Assembly: GCA_002345215.1 (NCBI GenBank)
Contig: DDVH01000046.1
Location: 15,216-21,806, forward strand
DNA length: 6,591 bases
Source: Anaerolineales bacterium UBA2317
GTDB taxonomy: Bacteria > Chloroflexota > Anaerolineae > Anaerolineales > Villigracilaceae
Direction: 5' to 3'
Position numbers and translations under genes: made by a program. Every line of letters starts with the position of its first letter. The first letter of the stretch is position 1. This document shows positions 1 to 5,640 of the stretch, piece by piece. The notes beneath the pieces are model-generated. The model was not told the DNA's origin. It worked only from the letters and a program-made list of their open reading frames with translations, and ran no database searches.

Positions 1-2081
1 TTGATTTCAGTTAATCGTTGAATGAGTGCATCAACCCAACCACCAAACCATGCTCCAATGGCGGCAATCAACATTGTAGTGAACGAAGTAATTGTCACTG
101 CAAGTAAGCCAAAGGCTAATGCAATCGGCAATCCCCACATCAATGCTAATGACAAATCACGACGGCGCATATCTGTGCCAGCCCAGCCATATACTTGTCC
201 GTGAAGTATTACTTTTGATTCGGTGTTGGCATCTTTTTCAAATTGAACAATATCAACACGAATTTGATATTGCCCCGTAAGTGGTTTTAATTCACTGGCA
301 GATGCATCACTAAATAATACTTGTTGAGGATAAAGACTTTTTAACTTTCTTTGTAAGGTTTCATCTTGCGAAACGTAATAAGAAGTTTTTTGTGTGACAG
401 AAAAAGATGATAAATAGGTTTCTTCTCCTGCAGGGTTGATAAACGTCAAAGAAACAAAAGATGGATTTGATTTGTGTTGAGATTCAATTGCGACGACTAC
501 ATCTTGTGGGAAGCCGCCTGTGAATGGATAGTCAAATGTAAATAAAGATTGTTTGACTATCATATCTCCACTTTCGGATATAGATGTTTCTACCGCTTCT
601 TGATTACTTTCGGAAAGAATCAGCGTCGTAGGCAGTTTTTCACGCCGAAACAGATTTGTCCATGCGGGCGGTGCCAGTTTGGGATATTCTGTCCAATCAT
701 AATCTTGTGAACGCCATATACGAATAGATTGTTCATAAGACATGTTCATAGAAATATAAATGGCACTGGTGACGAGAATCGAAATAATGATGATGCCACT
801 TATGGCTGATGGATACTTAATAAGTTCGCGGAAAAAGTTTGATGTAGCTGACCAAATTCGCTGTAACGCAGTTTGCCAACTTTTACGAATATGTTGGGGA
901 TTAAATTTAATGTTGGGAAGAGCACCCAACTTGAAGCGAGGAAAGAGGCGCGGTTTTTTATCAGCAGATGTTTTTTGAACCGTAGCATTTTTAGATTGTG
1001 AGTCAATGTTTAATTTTACGCGTGGGTCAACAAGTGAATAGACCACATCCAAAATAAAAACAGTTAACGCCAGCATGTAAGCATAGATAACTGTAAAACC
1101 AACAATGACGGGTGTATCAAATGCTTGCACGGCAGTGAAAAACGCAAGCCCCATACCAGGCCAGCGAAATACCAACTCGAGCAACATGGAACCTGACCAA
1201 CTGCTGATGAGCAATAATGAAAAACTAGTTAATAGATTTGGTAATGCTGGACGTAATAAATAATTTTGTTCTATTTTATTTTTCGGTAAACCACGCGCGC
1301 GCGCCATTTCAACATAATCATCTTCGGCATAGATGAGGAAAAATGTGCGCCATGAATATACACTTTGAAAAAAACTGCTTAAGAAAATTGCACCGACAGG
1401 TAATATCATATGACGCAAAACGACCAATGCAGAACCATATTGTTGTGTAGCAGATGGGTCGGTACCGTACATACCACCCGATGGAAGAATTCTTAATTGA
1501 AAAGCAAAGAATACTATTAAGAATATTCCATAAAACCACGGCGGTGCTGACGATAATGGCGAAAGCATTACGAAGAATTTATCTAACCAAGTGCCGTATT
1601 GACGTGGCAGCGTCAGTGCAATGCTGATACTAATTAAAAATAAAAATATATTTGACGTGGTGAATAATAATAAAGTGCGTGGTAGATTATCTAAGATAAT
1701 GTCTTTGACGAGGCTACTATCTAAACCGTAGCGTGAGGTATTCATCAGGCGTGCTTCGCCAAAGTCTAGGGTAATTCCATTCTTTAGCCAAAGAAATGTT
1801 CGTAATAGAAAAGGCTGATTTAACCCTTCGGCTTCATACATAGCCAGACGAGCTTCTTCAATCAGTTTTGCTCGTTCTTCTAATGGTTCATCTTTAAGCC
1901 AACCACTTCCGAGCATGATGCCAATTCTTTCTTCAATTCCACCTTTTATCATCTCATCTACATAACCACCCATGTTTGCAATGACGATGGTTAGATATAC
2001 CGCAATAACCGATGTGATAAAAAGTGAGAGAAACCGTGAACTAGCATACGCAATAATTCTTTTAATTTCATTTAGGCGCAT
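1..2081 (-). CDS. Fused DppB-DppC type ABC transporter permease (3' end outside window)
   Basis: Reading from the ATG at 2081 gives 693 codons without a stop, running off the left edge. Residues 1-357 are a complete DppB/OppB-like permease: TM1 about 15-37, the WLKNGITLDFGEA region, an EAA loop with EMARARGLPKNKI (M259), and the usual C-terminal DPRVKL (D352). After a charged linker (about 358-400) a second permease begins: a TM at about 427-445, about 185 polar residues (447-630), then GTDMRRRD (635-642) and GGWVDALIQRLTEI, which match the start of the DppC/OppC membrane core. In the family these are two separate inner-membrane subunits that pair to form the peptide or nickel channel, powered by DppD/F ATPases; here they are in one chain. 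The insert between the DppC TM1 and the GTD motif is far longer than the few dozen residues I expect. A weak SD (AGGTG) lies 8 nt before the ATG. The substrate cannot be told. Frame was checked at several points and is continuous. Confidence 0.88.
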   Translation of the reverse strand, partial: MRLNEIKRIIAYASSRFLSLFITSVIAVYLTIVIANMGGYVDEMIKGGIEERIGIMLGSGWLKDEPLEERAKLIEEARLAMYEAEGLNQPFLLRTFLWLKNGITLDFGEARLMNTSRYGLDSSLVKDIILDNLPRTLLLFTTSNIFLFLISISIALTLPRQYGTWLDKFFVMLSPLSSAPPWFYGIFLIVFFAFQLRILPSGGMYGTDPSATQQYGSALVVLRHMILPVGAIFLSSFFQSVYSWRTFFLIYAEDDYVEMARARGLPKNKIEQNYLLRPALPNLLTSFSLLLISSWSGSMLLELVFRWPGMGLAFFTAVQAFDTPVIVGFTVIYAYMLALTVFILDVVYSLVDPRVKLNIDSQSKNATVQKTSADKKPRLFPRFKLGALPNIKFNPQHIRKSWQTALQRIWSATSNFFRELIKYPSAISGIIIISILVTSAIYISMNMSYEQSIRIWRSQDYDWTEYPKLAPPAWTNLFRREKLPTTLILSESNQEAVETSISESGDMIVKQSLFTFDYPFTGGFPQDVVVAIESQHKSNPSFVSLTFINPAGEETYLSSFSVTQKTSYYVSQDETLQRKLKSLYPQQVLFSDASASELKPLTGQYQIRVDIVQFEKDANTESKVILHGQVYGWAGTDMRRRDLSLALMWGLPIALAFGLLAVTITSFTTMLIAAIGAWFGGWVDALIQRLTEI

Positions 2082-2109
2082 GAACAAAACACCTGAAGTT
2101 TTATGGTTT

Positions 2110-2139
2110 TTCGATGTGTCATGCGAAGTATTATATAAT
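2110..2139 (+). promoter_or_regulatory. Promoter of the lutB-lutC fusion gene
   Basis: A perfect TATAAT lies at 2134-2139, with its 3' end 25 bp before the ATG at 2165. The predicted transcript start is near 2146, leaving a leader of under 20 nt with no Shine-Dalgarno sequence. The -35 is poor (TTCGAT or TCGATG at 17-18 bp spacing), so an activator or an atypical sigma factor is possible. Confidence 0.45.
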
Positions 2140-2158
2140 GAATTAAAAAACGACACAA
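2130..2158 (-). promoter_or_regulatory. Promoter of the fused ABC permease gene
   Basis: On the minus strand TATAAT is read from 2135 down to 2130, preceded at 17 bp spacing by TTGTGT (2158-2153) as a -35. The -10 shares most of its bases with the plus-strand -10 because ATTATATAAT (2130-2139) is self-complementary. The predicted leader to the ATG at 2081 is about 40 nt and carries a weak AGGTG ribosome site. Confidence 0.5.
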
Positions 2159-2164
2159 ATTGAT

Positions 2165-4147
2165 ATGACAAACTTCTTCCGCGAACGAATCAAAGAATCA
2201 ATCAATAATTCAAATTTACAAACGGCATTGGATAACAACACAGAGCGCCGTCTGAATGGACGCGCCGTCGCATTTGAATCCATTCCTGATTGGCGTGAGA
2301 GACGTCAACGCGCCCACAAAATCCGTGCGGATGTGATTGATAATCTTGATGAATATTTGAATCAATTTATTGCAAAGAATGAAGAGAATGGAGTCGTTGT
2401 CCACAGGGCAAAAGATTCAAAAGAGGCAATTCAAATTGTTTTACAAATCGTAGGGGCGGACGGCCGTCCGCCCCTACATAAATTAATTGCCAAATCAAAA
2501 TCAATGGTGACAGAAGAAATTGAACTTAATCACGCGCTTGAAAAAGAAAATATAAAAGTCGTTGAAACAGATTTAGGCGAATACATTGTACAACTTCGCA
2601 AAGAAAGACCGAGTCACATCATCACCCCTGCGGCTCATCTCAAAAAAGAACAAGTGGCGCAACTCTTTCACGAAAAATTAAATATCGAATACACAGAAGA
2701 TATTCCGACATTAACTGCAACTGCCAGAAAAATTTTGCGTGAAGTTTTCTTAACAGCCGATGTTGGAATCAGTGGCGTAAATTTTGGCGTTGCAGAAACT
2801 GGAAATATTTGTGTTGTTTCCAATGAGGGCAATGCGCGCATGGTTGCGACCATTCCTCCAATTCATATCGCATTGATGGGTATGGAACGTATCGTTCCAA
2901 ATCTTGATGACCTTTCGCTTTTCATTTCATTGCTCGCGCGTTCTGCAACGGGTCAAAAAATTTCTGTTTACACTCAACTACTTCGCAAGCCCCTTCCAAA
3001 TCAAACACGTCATATCATCATTCTCGATAATGGACGTTCGCGTTTGCGAAATTCGCCGCTTAAAGAATCTTTGTATTGCATTCGTTGCGGCGCGTGCCTC
3101 AATGCTTGCCCTGTCTTTCGCGAACTCAGCGGTCATGCTTACATCGGAAAAGATAAATCTATCGCGCCATATCCCGGACCGATTGGTTCGGTCATTTCGC
3201 CGGGGCTGATGGGTGAAAATTTTATTCATCTCGCGCAAGCCTCGTCACTATGTGGCGCGTGTAAAGATGCTTGCCCTGTGGATATTGATTTACCAAAAAT
3301 GTTGACTCGTGTAAGAGCAGGTAAAGTGAATAGTGAACAGTTATCAGTAATCAGTGAAGGTGCTGGATTAAATCAATTAACAAAATTGTTTTTGCAGATA
3401 TACACCCGCCTCTCGACTCGCCCCAAGTTGTTTGCATTCTCTCAAACATTTGCCTCGCTGATAACTTTTCTGCTCTCGCCATTCTCGCAGTGGATTCATC
3501 TGCCTGCTTTCACTGGTTGGGGATACAGCAAAGACTTTCCGCGTTTTGCAAGTAAAACTTTTCGCTCGCAATTTATTTCAACACAAATAAAAAATATCGA
3601 ACCAAAATCAATTCAACAAAATGTTCCTGATTCACCAATTCCCACAATACCGATTCCCGATTCCCTAATAAACCAATTCACAAAAGAATTATCCGCCGTC
3701 AGCGGAAATGTTTATCAAACAAAAAATGTTCAACAAGAAATAATTGAATTTATAAAATCAAAAAATATAGACAAAGTTTTTCTTGAACGGAATACATTAG
3801 ATGAATCTTTATTAAAAAAAGAAAACATTGACTTCACTTATGAGTCTGACCCACAAATCCGCTTGGGCGTGACAAATGCCATAGTCGGGCTGGCAGATAC
3901 AGGGTCAGTGCTTGAAGCGGATGAAGCACTATATCCATCTTTGTTACCAGAGATTCATATCGCTATTCTTAAATCAAAAGATATCGTGCCATCATTGCCA
4001 GATGCGATTCATTTAGTCAAAGATAAAAATGCGGCGGTGTTTATTACGGGACCGTCACGCACGGCTGATATTGAAATGACTTTGACGATTGGTGTGCATG
4101 GACCGAAGGAATTGCATGTGTTCGTTGACGTTTCAAATTCGGGATGA
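2165..4147 (+). CDS. LutB-LutC fusion: LUD-domain iron-sulfur protein of lactate oxidation type
   Basis: The 660-residue protein begins like LutB/LldF (FFRERIKESI, then NTERRLNGRAVAFESIPD). The LUD domain carries AKSKSMVTEEIELNHAL, ETDLGEYIVQL and FGVAETGNICVVSNEGNAR. A ferredoxin module follows: C305-x2-C308-x2-C311-x3-C315-P and C363-x2-C366-x3-C370-P, enough for two 4Fe-4S clusters. The conserved LutB tail (GWGYSKDFPRF) ends near 475. After a P/I/N-rich linker, residues about 522-655 are a LutC-like LUD domain ending in TGPSRTADIE (628-637) and GVHGPKELHV. In LutABC the proteins together oxidise L-lactate to pyruvate in the cytoplasm; LutA is not in this window, so the substrate is inferred. 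The LutC part is shorter than a free LutC. The start at 2165 fits the family N-terminus but lacks an SD. The coding sequence carries a 28-nt palindrome (codons 96-105) and two 7-bp repeat tracts. Confidence 0.9.
   Translation: MTNFFRERIKESINNSNLQTALDNNTERRLNGRAVAFESIPDWRERRQRAHKIRADVIDNLDEYLNQFIAKNEENGVVVHRAKDSKEAIQIVLQIVGADGRPPLHKLIAKSKSMVTEEIELNHALEKENIKVVETDLGEYIVQLRKERPSHIITPAAHLKKEQVAQLFHEKLNIEYTEDIPTLTATARKILREVFLTADVGISGVNFGVAETGNICVVSNEGNARMVATIPPIHIALMGMERIVPNLDDLSLFISLLARSATGQKISVYTQLLRKPLPNQTRHIIILDNGRSRLRNSPLKESLYCIRCGACLNACPVFRELSGHAYIGKDKSIAPYPGPIGSVISPGLMGENFIHLAQASSLCGACKDACPVDIDLPKMLTRVRAGKVNSEQLSVISEGAGLNQLTKLFLQIYTRLSTRPKLFAFSQTFASLITFLLSPFSQWIHLPAFTGWGYSKDFPRFASKTFRSQFISTQIKNIEPKSIQQNVPDSPIPTIPIPDSLINQFTKELSAVSGNVYQTKNVQQEIIEFIKSKNIDKVFLERNTLDESLLKKENIDFTYESDPQIRLGVTNAIVGLADTGSVLEADEALYPSLLPEIHIAILKSKDIVPSLPDAIHLVKDKNAAVFITGPSRTADIEMTLTIGVHGPKELHVFVDVSNSG
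2450..2477. repeat. Perfect 28-nt GC-rich palindrome inside the lut gene
   Basis: The arm GTAGGGGCGGACGG (2450-2463) is followed without spacer by its exact reverse complement (2464-2477). It is much more GC-rich than its surroundings and is translated in frame as VGADGRPPL (residues 96-104), just before the conserved KSKSM motif. Pairing stops at both outer ends (C2449, A2478) and no clear target duplication is visible. It resembles REP/MITE-like small palindromes; copy number elsewhere is unknown. Confidence 0.85.
3326..3360 (+). repeat. Degenerate 7-bp tandem repeat (five units)
   Basis: Five consecutive heptads all begin with GT: GTGAATA, GTGAACA, GTTATCA, GTAATCA, GTGAAGG. They are translated as residues 388-399 of the lut protein, immediately after the second ferredoxin Cys motif and before the variable part of the LutB tail. 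The look is that of the short tandem repeats known between genes in cyanobacteria and some other bacteria; here the tract is tolerated inside a coding sequence. Confidence 0.6.
3629..3672 (+). repeat. Low-complexity linker with a 7-bp tandem duplication
   Basis: CGATTCC occurs twice in tandem at 3651-3664, and related ATTC(C/A)C blocks precede it from 3629. The tract encodes a Pro/Ile-rich linker (DSPIPTIPIPDSL, residues 489-501) that joins the LutB part to the LutC part. The period is again 7 bp. Confidence 0.45.
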
Positions 4148-4153
4148 TACAAT
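4125..4153 (+). promoter_or_regulatory. Promoter of tRNA-Glu, inside the end of the lut gene
   Basis: TTGACG (4125-4130) and TACAAT (4148-4153) are separated by exactly 17 bp, and the -10 is preceded by TGA, giving an extended -10 (TGnTACAAT). That TGA is also the lut stop codon. The predicted start is near 4160, about 16 nt before the mature tRNA 5' end. Confidence 0.65.
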
Positions 4154-4175
4154 CTCGCGCACTTAAATAATGTAC

Positions 4176-4248
4176 GCCCCTATCGTCTAGTGGCCTAGGA
4201 CGAAGCCCTCTCAAGGCTTAAACCGGGATTCGAATTCCCGTAGGGGCA
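4176..4248 (+). tRNA. tRNA-Glu (anticodon CTC)
   Basis: The 73-nt sequence folds as a full cloverleaf. The acceptor stem is GCCCCTA (4176-4182) with TAGGGGC (4241-4247). The D arm closes with GTC/GAC (4185-4201). The anticodon stem is AAGCC/GGCTT around the loop CTCTCAA with anticodon CTC at 4210-4212, reading GAG. The variable loop is 4 nt (AAAC). The T arm is CGGGA/TCCCG around TTCGAAT. The discriminator base is A4248 and CCA is not encoded, so it must be added after transcription. The gene has its own promoter upstream and a strong hairpin downstream, so it is probably a single-gene unit, with some read-through from lut possible. Confidence 0.96.
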
Positions 4249-4264
4249 CAGGTTAATTAATAAA

Positions 4265-4301
4265 AAAAATGACAGTCACTTTCAAAGTGACTGTCATTTT
4301 T
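4265..4301. terminator. Bidirectional rho-independent terminator
   Basis: An 18-bp perfect inverted repeat has arms 4265-4282 and 4284-4301 (core ATGACAGTCACTTT and its complement) about a single central base. On the plus strand it ends in five T, 16 nt after the tRNA. On the minus strand it is followed by eight T (A4262-4269 on plus), beginning 3 nt after the stop codon of the YHYH gene. It can therefore end both converging transcripts. Confidence 0.92.
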
Positions 4302-4304
4302 AAT

Positions 4305-5513
4305 TTATGGTCCAGGTGGTCCACCAGCAGGAACACACGCCAACTGACTTGAATTCGGTGGAGTCATACAAGTGCCGCTCATATTCCCAACCGAACAACT
4401 TGCACCTTGAGATAATCCAGCACAAGCATCAATCGCTTCTTGTGGAGGTTGTTGACCTTGACCAGTCTGCCCGCCTTGTTGATTCTGTCCACCTTGTTGT
4501 CCCTGACCTTGACCACCACTTGTTCTCACTGATGCTGTACCTTTGAAACAACCAACTGTATATGGAAATTCATGAGTTGCATGATAATGATACATCTCAA
4601 CCAATTGACCATCCCATTCAACTACTTCAGTATGACCATGACATTCATCTAAATCTTCATTGGTTACTTCCTCACCATTTGAATCGTAATAACCATAAAT
4701 TCCAAAACCATCAAACGCGTAACCCATCAATGCTGAATGTCCAGCAGTTGTATCTGTTGCACAATCACTCAACGAATGATAATGATACACACCTGATTGT
4801 TGTGGATGACCATCACAATTATCTTGCACTTCATGCGCGCCCGCATCTAAACCTTGTGCGTCAAACGCATTGAACATCGGAACACCCGAAAGCATAATTC
4901 CTATTGCACCACCAACACAACTTGGTTGACTTGCAATTGTTGGGTTCGCAGGTAAAGAGACTGTAACATTTTGTTCACTAATCGAATTTGGATTCCTATC
5001 CACAGCATACGCATCATCACTTGATGAAACGGGATACGTTCCCGTTGTATGATTTGGTAAACCATTTCCAGTAAACACACGTTGGTCACCTTGAATCGAA
5101 ATTGTAAATTCATGGGGCCACGAAACCGAACCATCCACAACGGCTTTCATCAACGCATTCCAAGTGCCATCGCCATTCATCCAATTGCCTGTGCCTGTTG
5201 CGCCTCCGCCATTAAATGTTGTCTGGCAAGAAAATACATAACCCACTTGCGGGCTCGTGGAATATTTTCCATCACCAACTTCAAGACGAGTCAAATCAAC
5301 ATCTGATGTATGAGGTGCATCCGAATGTGAATGTGATTCACTTTCCGCTTCTGACGTAGTGGATGCTTGATTCTGATTTTGGGAACTTTGGTCATTCGCC
5401 TCAGGCTGAGACTCTGTTGCAGGTGCAGAACCAGTTTGCGGCGGAGGTGGAGGCGGGAATAAACACGCCGTCACTAAAAAACTTATCACAAATAAAAACA
5501 TTATCCTTTTCAT
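4305..5513 (-). CDS. YHYH-domain lipoprotein with Cys-rich C-terminal module
   Basis: From the ATG at 5513 the protein is 402 residues. It opens with a lipoprotein signal: MKR, a hydrophobic run, then the lipobox VTAC with Cys17, so it should be lipid-anchored outside the cytoplasmic membrane. Six prolines (20-25) and a long Ser/Gln/Glu/His-rich spacer (to about 75) follow. The folded part matches the YHYH family: YHYH at 243-246 and 308-311, GYAFDGFGIYG between them, and DECHGHTE at 289-296. The function of the family is unknown to me; the His/Cys/acid pattern suggests metal binding (inference). A Gly/Gln-rich linker (about 333-357) leads to a small module with Cys at 364, 373, 382 and 393 (ACAGLSQGASCS, GTCMTPP, LACVPAG), probably two disulfides. 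A longer version from TTG at 5552 is possible but lacks an SD, whereas AAGGAGAA precedes 5513. The gene appears to be a single-gene unit. Confidence 0.9.
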   Translation of the reverse strand: MKRIMFLFVISFLVTACLFPPPPPPQTGSAPATESQPEANDQSSQNQNQASTTSEAESESHSHSDAPHTSDVDLTRLEVGDGKYSTSPQVGYVFSCQTTFNGGGATGTGNWMNGDGTWNALMKAVVDGSVSWPHEFTISIQGDQRVFTGNGLPNHTTGTYPVSSSDDAYAVDRNPNSISEQNVTVSLPANPTIASQPSCVGGAIGIMLSGVPMFNAFDAQGLDAGAHEVQDNCDGHPQQSGVYHYHSLSDCATDTTAGHSALMGYAFDGFGIYGYYDSNGEEVTNEDLDECHGHTEVVEWDGQLVEMYHYHATHEFPYTVGCFKGTASVRTSGGQGQGQQGGQNQQGGQTGQGQQPPQEAIDACAGLSQGASCSVGNMSGTCMTPPNSSQLACVPAGGPPGP

Positions 5514-5517
5514 CGCA

Positions 5518-5525
5518 TTCTCCTT
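5518..5525 (-). promoter_or_regulatory. Ribosome binding site deciding the YHYH gene start
   Basis: On the minus strand AAGGAGAA lies 4 nt before the ATG at 5513 (AGGAG core 7 nt from the ATG). It is the best SD in the window and places the start at MKR, giving a normal lipoprotein signal. Its first two bases lie in the adjoining inverted repeat. Confidence 0.8.
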
Positions 5526-5542
5526 GTAAAATAATTTTACAA
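5524..5542. promoter_or_regulatory. Inverted repeat overlapping the YHYH gene leader
   Basis: TTGTAAAAT (5524-5532) and ATTTTACAA (5534-5542) form a perfect 9-bp inverted repeat about one base. It touches the SD and covers the likely transcript start. It could be a repressor operator or a weak leader hairpin limiting ribosome access. The AT-rich context makes some chance symmetry possible. Confidence 0.45.
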
Positions 5543-5571
5543 ATGAAAACAAATGACAAAGAGTGTCTCAA
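5543..5571 (-). promoter_or_regulatory. Possible promoter of the YHYH lipoprotein gene
   Basis: On the minus strand TTGAGA (5571-5566) is followed after 17 bp by TTTCAT (5548-5543). The -35 is good and the -10 matches 4 of 6. The predicted start near 5536 falls within the inverted repeat. A TAAAAT at 5539-5534 is a better -10 but has no -35 at a usual distance. Confidence 0.3.
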
Positions 5572-5608
5572 ATCATCACATGCTTTGTAAGTTTATGAAA
5601 TTAATCAT

Positions 5609-5638
5609 AAAGACCCATGACAATCTTCATGGGTCTTT
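5609..5638 (-). terminator. Hairpin terminator after coaX
   Basis: The arms AAAGACCCATGA (5609-5620) and TCATGGGTCTTT (5627-5638) form a 12-bp perfect stem with a 6-nt loop, starting 2 nt past the coaX stop. The U tract on the minus strand is short (TTTATGATT), so termination may be partial. Confidence 0.75.
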
Positions 5639-5640
5639 GT

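Noticed and set aside
800..1006. Small minus-strand frame of 68 codons
   Set aside because: It is another frame of the fused permease, whose own frame is open across this stretch and matches the family.
1972..2163. Plus-strand frame of 63 codons just before the lut gene
   Set aside because: It overlaps the permease start and the divergent promoter region, and the product resembles nothing.
4176..4248. tRNA gene as an integration (att) site
   Set aside because: No repeat of the tRNA 3' end, integrase or foreign genes are present in the window.
4307..4873. Plus-strand frames opposite the YHYH gene, His/Asn/Leu-rich
   Set aside because: Their odd composition is the mirror of the His-, Gln- and Gly-rich codons on the real strand.
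5514..5552. Extended N-terminus of the YHYH protein from a TTG at 5552
   Set aside because: It would put 13 residues before the lipoprotein signal and has no SD, whereas AAGGAGAA sits properly before the ATG at 5513.
5609..5638. Hairpin considered as a riboswitch or leader for the YHYH gene
   Set aside because: It lies 2 nt past the coaX stop and is a simple 12-bp stem, so a coaX terminator explains it; no further conserved structure is seen.
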